Below are positions 40,773 to 47,553 of a stretch of 48,898 nt of DNA, one piece after another (position 1 is the stretch's first letter; every line of letters begins with the position of its first letter). A program made the position numbers and the translations under genes. Origin of the DNA: Fumia sp045121595 (GTDB lineage: Bacteria > Bacillota > Clostridia > Oscillospirales > Ruminococcaceae); NCBI GenBank assembly GCA_045121595.1, contig JBGVGI010000098.1:1-48898 (forward strand), in the 5' to 3' direction. The notes under the pieces are model-generated. The model was not told the DNA's origin. It did no database searches and saw nothing but the letters and a program-made list of their open reading frames with translations.

Positions 40773-41615
40773 TTACTCCTTAATCAGATTTTTAAAGCTT
40801 TCAACGGCAACGTCGAATGCTTCTTCGGGTGTATTGAAAACGTTTTCGATATTAGATTTTTCACCTTCGCGTTCAAGGGCAGAGAGTCCGTCAAAAATGG
40901 TAAGGTGAGGCTCTAAAGTGAAAGCTCTCACGCCAAGAGTTATGAAATTCTCTGCAATTTCTTTTATATTTCCGATTCCTTTTCCTGAAGGCACTACAAA
41001 ACCGTCTGCTGCGGCATCTTTGATATGCATATAGTAAGTATCGTCTTTTAAAAGTTCAAATGCCTTTTTGGTATCAACACCGCACTGAATGTAGTTTGCG
41101 GGGTCAAAAATACCTTTTAGATCAGGGAGAGCTTTGAAAAGTTCAAGACATCTTTCGGGAGTATCACCGTAAATACCTTTTTCGTTTTCGTGGCAAAGGG
41201 TGATATCTTCTTGTTTTGCAATATCGCAAAGGACTTTAAGCTGTGCGATAACTTTATCCTTATATTTTTCGTAAGGCTCATTCTGAGGCATATAGAAAGA
41301 AAACATTCTTATATTTTTAGTGCCCAGAATTTTGGCAATTTTTATTGTGTGGCGGAATTTTTCAACGTGTGCGTCAAAATCGTCGTTGATGTCAATTTTG
41401 CCGATGGGTGAGCCTATCGACCATACGTAAAGGTCGTTTTTATCAAGTTTTTCCTTTACTTCCTTTGCCTTTTCAACCGTTATATCAGAAACGTTAACAC
41501 CATCAACGTTTCTGATTTCCATACCGTTAAGATTGTTTTTTAAAAGTGCTTCAATCTGTTTATCAATTTCAGGTGAAACTTCGTCAGAAAAAGCGAAAAT
41601 TTTAATATCATTCAT
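40773..41615 (-). CDS. Sugar phosphate isomerase/epimerase, TIM barrel (first gene of pair)
   Basis: 280 residues of the same superfamily as its neighbour but clearly diverged. The start is MNDIKIFAFSDEVSPEID; metal ligands are likely in LCHENEKGIYGD, GIFDPANYIQCG, YMHIKDAAADG and TLEPHL. The ATG at 41615 follows GGAGGTAAT on the minus strand. A pair of such enzymes with an AraC regulator suggests a small catabolic unit for an uncommon sugar or polyol. No transporter or kinase is in the unit. Confidence 0.88.
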   Translation of the reverse strand: MNDIKIFAFSDEVSPEIDKQIEALLKNNLNGMEIRNVDGVNVSDITVEKAKEVKEKLDKNDLYVWSIGSPIGKIDINDDFDAHVEKFRHTIKIAKILGTKNIRMFSFYMPQNEPYEKYKDKVIAQLKVLCDIAKQEDITLCHENEKGIYGDTPERCLELFKALPDLKGIFDPANYIQCGVDTKKAFELLKDDTYYMHIKDAAADGFVVPSGKGIGNIKEIAENFITLGVRAFTLEPHLTIFDGLSALEREGEKSNIENVFNTPEEAFDVAVESFKNLIKE

Positions 41616-41635
41616 AACATTACCTCCATAATGCT

Positions 41636-41664
41636 ATTATAATTTGTTTATATTTAAAAAACAA
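41636..41664 (-). promoter_or_regulatory. Promoter of the isomerase pair
   Basis: On the minus strand: TTGTTT (41664-41659), 17 bp, TATAAT (41641-41636). Confidence 0.7.
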
Positions 41665-41701
41665 TTACAAATATAACTTTAAAATATTGCAAATATAAAC
41701 A
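41646..41701. promoter_or_regulatory. Candidate AraC operator sites
   Basis: TGTTTATATTT (41645-41655) is the exact complement of AAATATAAACA (41691-41701). A further direct copy CAAATATAAC (41668-41677) lies 22 bp before the third site CAAATATAAAC (41690-41700). Two helical turns between direct half-sites fits AraC-type binding. The sites overlap both promoters. Confidence 0.5.
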
Positions 41702-41715
41702 TATAGTGGTATTAT
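41687..41715 (+). promoter_or_regulatory. Promoter of the AraC gene
   Basis: TTGCAA (41687-41692), 17 bp, TATTAT (41710-41715). Confidence 0.65.
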
Positions 41716-41733
41716 TAATATGGTGATGAATTT

Positions 41734-42510
41734 ATGGAAATTTATATTGATGCAAAAGAAAATTTTACAGAATATCCCGATGCCAAAAGTTACCCCGTTC
41801 ACGTACAGGAATTTTATGAGGTGTATTGCTTCTGGTCGGGAGACGTGAAATATTATATTGAAGGAAATATTTACGATTTGCACCCGGGTGATATTTTGCT
41901 TATAAATAAAGCGGAAGCTCATTCTGCAATTATTGGCAAATCCGAACCGTACAATCGACAGGTTATTCATTTTAACGCAGAGTCGCTTCTCGGTGATATT
42001 AAGAGTTTGCTTGATATATTATCTGTAAAGCCACTTGGAATCTTTAACCGTATTCACGGAACTGTTGAGGAGAAAGAAAAGTGGTATTATTATATTGAAA
42101 AGATTATAAATTCCGATGAAAATAACAAACGAATTTATCTTACGGTATTAGTAAATGAACTTGTCGAGAAGCTTTATGAACGTCAGCAGAGAAGTTCCGA
42201 TTATTCTGTAGACGGAATTATAATGTATGTAAATGAAAATTTATTTGAAATTAAAAGCCTTGATGATTTATGTGAAAAGTTTTATATCAGTAAAACTCAT
42301 TTGAATCGCAGGTTTAAAGTTATGACGGGTTCAACAGTCTGGAACTATATAACTGAAAAAAGACTTCTTAAGGCAAAGGAAATGTTAAAGCAGGGCATAA
42401 ATCCTACGGATATCTGCTTAAAACTTGGATACAGAGATTACACAACCTTTTACAGGGCGTACAAGCAAAAATTCAAAGTATCCCCTAAAAATGATTACAT
42501 AAAAAAATAG
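41734..42510 (+). CDS. AraC family regulator of the isomerase pair
   Basis: 258 residues. The cupin-like sensor domain (FYEVYCFWSGDVKYYIEGN; LHPGDILLINKAEAHS) is followed by two helix-turn-helix motifs (SLDDLCEKFYISKTHLNRRF; NPTDICLKLGYRDYTTFYRAY, ending KFKVSPKNDY). The ATG at 41734 has only GGTGATG upstream. It is divergent from the isomerase pair across 118 bp that hold candidate operator repeats. It probably responds to the sugar handled by those enzymes. Confidence 0.9.
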   Translation: MEIYIDAKENFTEYPDAKSYPVHVQEFYEVYCFWSGDVKYYIEGNIYDLHPGDILLINKAEAHSAIIGKSEPYNRQVIHFNAESLLGDIKSLLDILSVKPLGIFNRIHGTVEEKEKWYYYIEKIINSDENNKRIYLTVLVNELVEKLYERQQRSSDYSVDGIIMYVNENLFEIKSLDDLCEKFYISKTHLNRRFKVMTGSTVWNYITEKRLLKAKEMLKQGINPTDICLKLGYRDYTTFYRAYKQKFKVSPKNDYIKK

Positions 42511-42534
42511 CCTTGCTGAGCAAGGCTATTTTTT
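42502..42534. terminator. Bidirectional terminator
   Basis: AAAAAATAGCCTTGC/GCAAGGCTATTTTTT with a TGA loop, between the AraC and NUDIX genes. Confidence 0.9.
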
Positions 42535-42949
42535 AATAGAAGTCTTTGATTACGGGTTTTGCTTTTGCAACGAGTTGTCTGTCGTTTTCGTAGATTAAAA
42601 ATGAGTGAGCTAAGTTGATTTCTACCCATTTAATCTGTGCGATTTCTTCTTCCTGAGGAATGTAGTCAAAGTTTTTAGCTTTACCTAAAAAATAAATAAC
42701 GTCTTTGGTAACGTCTTTTTTAGGTGAATAAGTAACCACTTCTCTGAAATTATCATAAAGGTCTATGTCGATATTCGTTTCTTCCATAACCTCTCTGAGA
42801 GCAGTTTCCTGTTCGGTTTCGCCTGCTTCAACGTGGCCTTTTGGAAAAGACCAGTGCCCACCGACAGAATGCTTGATTAAAAGCAGTTCGGTATTGCCGT
42901 GGTGTTTTCTGAACACAACAGCACCGCATGATTTTTCGTACGCCATCAT
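42533..42949 (-). CDS. NUDIX hydrolase
   Basis: 138 residues. The Nudix box is GHVEAGETEQETALREVMEE followed by TNI, with Thr at the usual Gly position after EE. SFPKGHVE and YEKSCGAVVFR resemble the bis(5'-nucleosyl)-tetraphosphatase (Ap4A hydrolase) group, a likely but unproven activity. Two ATG codons in tandem (42949 and 42946) follow AAAGGAAAAA on the minus strand; either may be used. Confidence 0.92.
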   Translation of the reverse strand: MMAYEKSCGAVVFRKHHGNTELLLIKHSVGGHWSFPKGHVEAGETEQETALREVMEETNIDIDLYDNFREVVTYSPKKDVTKDVIYFLGKAKNFDYIPQEEEIAQIKWVEINLAHSFLIYENDRQLVAKAKPVIKDFY

Positions 42950-42984
42950 ATTTTTCCTTTCACATATAGTTGTAACTGATATCT

Positions 42985-43013
42985 ATTCTATCACAAATAA
43001 AGAGAAAAATCAA
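42985..43013 (-). promoter_or_regulatory. Promoter of the NUDIX gene
   Basis: On the minus strand: TTGATT (43013-43008), 17 bp, TAGAAT (42990-42985). Confidence 0.6.
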
Positions 43014-43079
43014 AACAAAAATTAAAAAAAGTTTATTTTTTACCTCAAATTCGAGTTTTTTTAACATTTTATACATTAT

Positions 43080-43108
43080 TTGGGGTGAAAAATAGGTTAA
43101 AATATAGT
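43080..43108 (+). promoter_or_regulatory. Possible promoter of the DUF5685-DnaJ operon
   Basis: TTGGGG (43080-43085), 17 bp, TATAGT (43103-43108). Weak. Confidence 0.35.
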
Positions 43109-43141
43109 TTAAGATATTTTAATGTAAAGGTTGGATTTTGA

Positions 43142-44002
43142 TTGTTCGGTTACGTAAAGCCCTTTAAACCTGAACTTAAAATGAAAGAATTCGACACCTA
43201 CAAAGCTGTGTATTGCGGACTTTGTCATCAACTTGGTCGGGTGTTCGGACCTTTTGCGAAACTTACGCTCAGTTATGACTTCACCTTTGCCGCAGTATTG
43301 TCTTTGTCGGTTAAAGAAAAATTTTGCGGATTTAAAAAGACTCACTGTATGGCAAATCCGCTTAAAAGAAAAGATTGTGCAGTTCCTTGTGATGAAACAA
43401 AGTTTGTATCAGCTTCGGCTATGATACTTTTTTATTATAAGCTCAAAGATAACATAAAAGACAGTGGTTTTTTAAAAAAAGTTTTGTATACGCTTTTGTT
43501 ACCATTTGCATCGGTTGCAAGGAAAAAGGCAAAAAAACTCTACCCGTCACTTGACGATATCTTTTCAAGGATGATGAAAGAACAGTTTTTACTTGAAAAA
43601 GAAAAAACACAGAGTATTGATAAAGCCGCAGAGCCTACTGCCAAAGCACTTGAAGAAGTTTTTGCAGAATTTGATGATACACAGTCAAGGCCGTTAAGAC
43701 GAATGGGGTATCTTTTAGGCAGGTGGATTTATCTTTTAGATGCTTTGGATGATTTAAAAGACGATGCAAAAACTAAAAATTACAATCCCTTTCTGATTAA
43801 GTTTGATGCATATAATCTGACAGAAGAAAAAGAAAAAGAAATTTTTGAATACGGTAAAGGCACTCTTAACGTAACGGTAGCAGAACTTGCTAACGCTTAC
43901 GAGCTTTTAAATCTTTACCGATATAAAAGTATTCTCGATAATATAATATATCTTGGACTTAAAAATTCAGCTGAGACTGTTTTGTCTGTTGAAAAAATAT
44001 AA
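43142..44002 (+). CDS. DUF5685 family protein, 286 residues
   Basis: I recognise the DUF5685 pattern: FGYVKPFKPELKMKEFDTYK followed by YCGLCHQLG, then a Cys-rich part (C62, C69, C79, C83). The rest is predicted helical. Two Asp-rich motifs stand out: YYKLKDNIKD (Asp103, Asp107) and YLLDALDDLKDD (Asp200-Asp208) followed by KNYNPF. Their spacing recalls the two metal-binding motifs of squalene/phytoene synthases, but no such activity is known for the family. The start is TTG 43142 with a weak AAAGGTTGG upstream. It is followed after 33 bp by a J-domain gene, a pairing I associate with this family in clostridia. Confidence 0.8.
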   Translation: MFGYVKPFKPELKMKEFDTYKAVYCGLCHQLGRVFGPFAKLTLSYDFTFAAVLSLSVKEKFCGFKKTHCMANPLKRKDCAVPCDETKFVSASAMILFYYKLKDNIKDSGFLKKVLYTLLLPFASVARKKAKKLYPSLDDIFSRMMKEQFLLEKEKTQSIDKAAEPTAKALEEVFAEFDDTQSRPLRRMGYLLGRWIYLLDALDDLKDDAKTKNYNPFLIKFDAYNLTEEKEKEIFEYGKGTLNVTVAELANAYELLNLYRYKSILDNIIYLGLKNSAETVLSVEKI

Positions 44003-44035
44003 ATTTGTCAGACGTTTCTGACAGTGGAGGTAAAT

Positions 44036-44668
44036 ATGCCAAAAGGCGATCCGTATAAGATTTTAGGCGTTTCGTATAACGCAACAGAAGAAGAAATTAA
44101 GGCGGCGTACCGCGAACTTGCGAAAAAATATCATCCCGATAACTATGCCGACAGCCCACTTGCAGACCTTGCAAACGAAAAGATGCAGGAAATAAACGAA
44201 GCTTATGATACTATTATCGCAAATCTGCGTACAAAAGGCTCTGCAAACAGTAATAGTTACGGAAACTCTTCGCAAGGTTACAGTAATCATCAGAATTCAA
44301 ATTTGTGGGATATAAGACGCCTTATTCAGCAAAACCGTCTTGTAGAAGCAGAGGAGCTTTTGGACGGAATACCCGTTTCATCCCGTGATGCAGAGTGGTA
44401 CTATTTAAAGGGTAGCGTTTATTTCGGCAGAGGTTGGCTTGACGATGCGATGAACCATTTTTCCACCGCTTGCAGACTTAATCCGAATAACCCCGAATAC
44501 CGTGCGGCACTAAACCGTATGATGTGGCAACGTCAGGGCAATATGGCAGGAAACCCGTATAACACGGGTAATATGACAACTTGTTCAACCTGTGACTGTT
44601 GTCAGGGACTTATCTGTGCCGACTGCTGTTGTGAATGTATGGGCGGAGATATCGTACCATGTTGCTAA
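44036..44668 (+). CDS. J-domain protein with cysteine-rich tail, 210 residues
   Basis: The N-terminal J domain (residues 3-70) has the HPD motif at 33-35 in KKYHPDNYAD, so it can stimulate a DnaK ATPase. A Gly/Ser/Asn-rich linker is followed by a TPR-like helical region (NRLVEAEELLDGIPVSSRDA; YLKGSVYFGRGWLDDAMNHF). The last ~30 residues hold 11 cysteines (CSTCDCC; CADCCCEC; a final CC), which could bind metal or be lipid-modified or oxidised. It lacks the DnaJ zinc-finger layout. The ATG 44036 is chosen because GGAGG precedes it; the GTG at 44024 overlaps that site. The next gene starts 10 bp before its stop. Confidence 0.88.
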   Translation: MPKGDPYKILGVSYNATEEEIKAAYRELAKKYHPDNYADSPLADLANEKMQEINEAYDTIIANLRTKGSANSNSYGNSSQGYSNHQNSNLWDIRRLIQQNRLVEAEELLDGIPVSSRDAEWYYLKGSVYFGRGWLDDAMNHFSTACRLNPNNPEYRAALNRMMWQRQGNMAGNPYNTGNMTTCSTCDCCQGLICADCCCECMGGDIVPCC

Positions 44669-45210
44669 ACAAAACTAAAAAGTTGGCTTTAGGCTCAATT
44701 ATCACTGCATCAGGGATAATTCTAATGCTTTTGACGGGGGTTTTTCCGTTTGCCGAGTATGCTTTGCCTGGGATAGCAGGTGCACTTATGATAATCCTTG
44801 TGACAGAGCTTGGAAAAGGATATTCATTTCTTTCATTTTTAGCGGTAGCGATACTTTCTTTCATACTCGTCCCCGTTAAAGACAGTGCCGTTTTTTATGC
44901 GGTGTTTTTAGGCTGGTACCCGATACTGAAATCAAAGCTTGAGAGTATCAAAGGCTTTTCAGTTCAGTGGGTTTTGAAAGTGATTATTTTCAATGTTTCA
45001 CTGGTGCTTGGCGTTTTTGCATCAGTTTACCTTTTCGGTGTGAAAGAGTACCTTGAAATTTTTTCTTATGCAATCCCACTTATTGCGGCACTTTGGGCGT
45101 TTGTCAACGTGGTTTTTGTAATCTACGATATAGCACTCACAAGATGGGCAACGATTTATATCAAATGGTTTAAACCTAAGTATTTGAATAAAATTTTTAA
45201 AAACTATTGA
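44659..45210 (+). CDS. Multi-spanning membrane protein, 183 residues
   Basis: I recognise no named family with certainty. About five to six hydrophobic segments fill the protein: IITASGIILMLLTGVFPFA, a short IAGALMIILV, FLSFLAVAILSFILVP, VLKVIIFNVSLVLGVFASVY and AIPLIAALWAFVNVVFVIY, ending in a basic tail (KWFKPKYLNKIFKNY). It could be an integral membrane partner of the J-protein or a transporter-like component. ATG 44659 is chosen for the GGAG ten bases upstream and the overlap with the J-protein stop; ATG 44635 is an alternative. The third gene of the DUF5685-DnaJ operon. Confidence 0.72.
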   Translation: MLLNKTKKLALGSIITASGIILMLLTGVFPFAEYALPGIAGALMIILVTELGKGYSFLSFLAVAILSFILVPVKDSAVFYAVFLGWYPILKSKLESIKGFSVQWVLKVIIFNVSLVLGVFASVYLFGVKEYLEIFSYAIPLIAALWAFVNVVFVIYDIALTRWATIYIKWFKPKYLNKIFKNY

Positions 45211-45235
45211 TTATTTTAATTTTTAGTGATATAAT
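45207..45235 (+). promoter_or_regulatory. Promoter of the folT riboswitch transcript
   Basis: TTGATT (45207-45212), 17 bp, TATAAT (45230-45235). It overlaps the stop codon of the preceding gene, and transcription should start at about 45242, the first base of the riboswitch. Confidence 0.8.
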
Positions 45236-45242
45236 TTGGTAA

Positions 45243-45343
45243 AACAGAGTAGACGAAAAAGCGTTAAGTGTTTGTCGGACGGGGAGTTGCCGATGAAACG
45301 AAAAGTCGAAAGACTTGCGGTTTTTTTGTCGCATCCCGCTGTA
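45243..45343 (+). promoter_or_regulatory. Tetrahydrofolate (THF) riboswitch, class I
   Basis: Conserved elements in order: ACAG (45244-45247) of P1, GAGTAGACG, AGCGTTAAGTGTTTGTCGG, GGGAGTTGCCGATG, ACGAAAAG, CTTGCGG, GTCGCATCCCGCTGT with CTGT (45339-45342) closing P1. The three-way layout and these sequences match the folate riboswitch of clostridia, which binds reduced folates and controls folate uptake genes such as folT. Confidence 0.9.
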
Positions 45344-45358
45344 ACCGTAGAGAATATT

Positions 45359-45398
45359 CCTCTTTTACGCGTACAGTAACGGGTAAAGGAGGATTTTT
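45359..45398 (+). promoter_or_regulatory. folT expression platform: SD-sequestering helix with terminator form
   Basis: CCTCTTTTAC (45359-45368) pairs with GTAAAGGAGG (45383-45392), ten pairs with one G-U, covering the ribosome site of folT. Six T follow the helix directly (45394-45399), so it can act as a translational block, an intrinsic terminator, or both. Confidence 0.7.
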
Positions 45399-45399
45399 T

Positions 45400-46119
45400 A
45401 TGCATATCTGTTCAAAAAAATACTGGAAAGAAGCGACATCGGTAATTAAAGATACCAGGATGCTTGTCTTTGCGGCACTGATTGTGGCTTTGCGAGTGGC
45501 TGTGAAACTTTTGAAAATTCCACTTGCGGCAGGACTTTCTCTTACCTTTGATGCTTACGTCAATTCAGTAGGCTCAATGGTTTACGGCCCCGTGATGGGA
45601 CTTTTAGTCGGTGCTGTCAGTGACACTTTAGGTTGTATTATTGCACCGAGTGCAAGTGGTCCTTACTTTTTGCCGTTTATCTTAGTTGAGATGTCAAGCT
45701 CATTTATCTTTGCCCTTTTCTTCTGGCGCAGGGATCTGACTATCGGCAGAGTGCTTACTGCAAAGTTTACCGTTAACTTTTTCTGTAATATTATTTTAAC
45801 TTCTGTTTTTATGAAATGGTCTTACTACTATTTCTACGGAATTGAAAAAGCGGAAACCTATGCGCTTATAAATCTTACAAGAATTGCAAAAAATCTCATA
45901 ATGTTCCCGCTTGAAGCAATGCTTATCATAATTGTTCTTGGGGCTGTAAGCAGTCGACTTTATGACCTGAAATTACTTCCTAAGAGATATGATTTGCATT
46001 TCAAGAAAAAACATTATATTACTATAGCACTTTTGTTGCTTCTTTCGGTAGCACTTGTTTTATTCTACGTATTCTTCTTAAAAGACTTTATAAAAGTACA
46101 TAATATTAAATTGTTTTAA
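45400..46119 (+). CDS. folT: Folate ECF transporter S component
   Basis: FolT is the membrane substrate-binding component of an energy-coupling-factor folate importer. It has 239 residues with six transmembrane segments. Family features are RMLVFAALIVALRVAVKLLK, SLTFDAYVNSVGSMVYGPVM and LLVGAVSDTLGCIIAP, with the Asp in the latter typical. A longer C-terminal membrane part and basic tail follow. The ATG at 45400 follows AAAGGAGG; longer in-frame starts would lie inside the riboswitch. The shared EcfA/EcfT module is not in the window. Regulated by the THF riboswitch. Confidence 0.93.
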   Translation: MHICSKKYWKEATSVIKDTRMLVFAALIVALRVAVKLLKIPLAAGLSLTFDAYVNSVGSMVYGPVMGLLVGAVSDTLGCIIAPSASGPYFLPFILVEMSSSFIFALFFWRRDLTIGRVLTAKFTVNFFCNIILTSVFMKWSYYYFYGIEKAETYALINLTRIAKNLIMFPLEAMLIIIVLGAVSSRLYDLKLLPKRYDLHFKKKHYITIALLLLLSVALVLFYVFFLKDFIKVHNIKLF

Positions 46120-46121
46120 TT

Positions 46122-46150
46122 AAACGCCCCGAATTTTTCGGGGCGTTTCT
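46122..46150 (+). terminator. Intrinsic terminator after folT
   Basis: AAACGCCCCGAA/TTCGGGGCGTTT with a TTT loop. Confidence 0.9.
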
Positions 46151-46151
46151 A

Positions 46152-46180
46152 TTGACATTTATAAATTTCAATGATATACT
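46152..46180 (+). promoter_or_regulatory. tyrA: Promoter of tyrA
   Basis: TTGACA (46152-46157), 17 bp, TATACT (46175-46180). Confidence 0.82.
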
Positions 46181-46210
46181 TTAAAGTGCTAAAGGAAAGA
46201 AGGTGGAAAT

Positions 46211-47038
46211 ATGAAAATAGGCGTTGTCGGTTTAGGGCTTATCGGCGGTTCGTTTTGCAAAGCTATAAAGGCTAAAACCGATTATATATGTATGGGAATG
46301 GATAAAAATCCCGACGTTTTAAGTAAAGCGATTAACGAAGGTGTAATTGACGGTGAACTTACAAAAGAAACTTTGAAAGACTGCGATATCGTTATTGTTT
46401 CCCTTTATCCGAAAGCTACTGTTTCGTTTCTTAATGATAATGCCAAAAATTTTAATAAGAACGGAATTGTTACCGACGTTTGCGGCATCAAGTCCTACGT
46501 TATAAAAGAAACTAAAAAGGCTTTAAAAGAAAACGGAGTTACCTTTATCGGCGCCCACCCTATGGCAGGACGTGAGTTTTCGGGATTTGACTATTCGCTC
46601 CCTGATTTGTTTGAGGGTGCAAGTTTCATTATGACCCCCGATAAAGATACCGATAATGAAAAAATTGATATCTTGAGAAAATTAGCAGAAAAATTAGGTT
46701 TTTCAAAAATTGTTAAAACTGATGTGAAAACTCACGATGAAACGATTGCTTTTACTTCTCAGGTAGCGCACGTTATCTCAAACGCTTACGTTAAAAGTCC
46801 CGCTTTGCAGAATGAAAGCGGTTTTTCTGCAGGAAGCTTTCAGGATTTAAGCAGGGTAGCAAAGTTAAACGAAGATATGTGGACAGATTTGTTTTTGCTG
46901 AACAAAGAACCACTTTTGAATGAAATTGATATTATTATAAATCATCTTTCCGAGTACCGCAAAGCACTCTCGGAAGAAAACGCAAAGGAACTCAAAACCC
47001 TTTTAAGGGACGGAAGGATTTTAAAAGAAAAAGGATGA
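46211..47038 (+). CDS. tyrA: Prephenate dehydrogenase
   Basis: NAD(P)-dependent oxidative decarboxylation of prephenate to 4-hydroxyphenylpyruvate, for tyrosine. The Rossmann loop is GVVGLGLIGGSFCKAI. The substrate-side motif is IGAHPMAGREFSGFDYS, and the helical dimerisation domain contains DETIAFTSQVAHVISNAY. The length of 275 is that of a single-domain TyrA; no ACT or chorismate-mutase domain is fused. The ATG follows AGAAGGTGG. Other aromatic pathway genes are not adjacent. Confidence 0.95.
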   Translation: MKIGVVGLGLIGGSFCKAIKAKTDYICMGMDKNPDVLSKAINEGVIDGELTKETLKDCDIVIVSLYPKATVSFLNDNAKNFNKNGIVTDVCGIKSYVIKETKKALKENGVTFIGAHPMAGREFSGFDYSLPDLFEGASFIMTPDKDTDNEKIDILRKLAEKLGFSKIVKTDVKTHDETIAFTSQVAHVISNAYVKSPALQNESGFSAGSFQDLSRVAKLNEDMWTDLFLLNKEPLLNEIDIIINHLSEYRKALSEENAKELKTLLRDGRILKEKG

Positions 47039-47056
47039 GCAAAAGCTCATCCTTTT
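47029..47056. terminator. Bidirectional terminator between tyrA and the oxidoreductase gene
   Basis: AAAAGGATGAGC/GCTCATCCTTTT with an AAAA loop. Both converging stop codons lie inside the stem. Confidence 0.9.
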
Positions 47057-47553
47057 TTATCTGTCTTTGTTAAAAATACAGTTTCTTTAAGTTTTGCACC
47101 GAATACCGAGAAGAACATTTTAGCGGGTTCTTTCAAGCTTTCGATGGCGTTTATATCGCCACTTCCACAGGTCGCAATCAACACGCCTTCCTTATTAAAT
47201 GAAAGGCTTTCGCGTTTTGTGAGAATTCTGCGGACGAAGAATTGCTGTGTTCTGTCGATAAATGCTTTGACGGGTGCAGGAAATCCGAGAAAATAAACGG
47301 GAGTCGATAAAACTATTATATCCGCCTTTTCGATTTCCTTTGCGATATCCTCAAATCCATCCTTTAAAAAGCAACCGTCGTTTTTGTGACAGTATTTGCA
47401 GTCGTTACAGGGGAGAATATCCGCACCGAAAAGGTTTATATGGGTTACATTCTCAAAATCCTTTATATACTCTTCGGTGAGTTTTTCGGTATGGGAGTTT
47501 TTATGAGGTGAGCCGTGCAAAACTACTACATTATATAAGGGTTTTGTGTTCAC
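47047..47553 (-). CDS. Flavodoxin-fold NAD(P)H-dependent oxidoreductase
   Basis: FMN-binding fold of the NADPH-dependent FMN reductase/iron-sulfur flavoprotein group: VVVLHGSPHKNSHTEKL (phosphate loop), LPCNDCKYCHKNDGC (four Cys, as in iron-sulfur flavoproteins) and ADIIVLSTPVYFLGFPAPVK. The start is uncertain. The frame has no ATG near the expected N terminus; GTG 47553, inside the end of pyrB, gives 168 residues, and TTG 47520 would cut into the first strand. Neither has a clear ribosome site, so translation is probably coupled to the pyrB stop (47531-47533). The redox partner and substrate are open. Confidence 0.82.
   Translation of the reverse strand: MNTKPLYNVVVLHGSPHKNSHTEKLTEEYIKDFENVTHINLFGADILPCNDCKYCHKNDGCFLKDGFEDIAKEIEKADIIVLSTPVYFLGFPAPVKAFIDRTQQFFVRRILTKRESLSFNKEGVLIATCGSGDINAIESLKEPAKMFFSVFGAKLKETVFLTKTDKKG

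Noticed and set aside
45268..45399. Longer N terminus for FolT
   Set aside because: This frame runs through the THF riboswitch and expression platform; the ATG at 45400 has the strong ribosome site.
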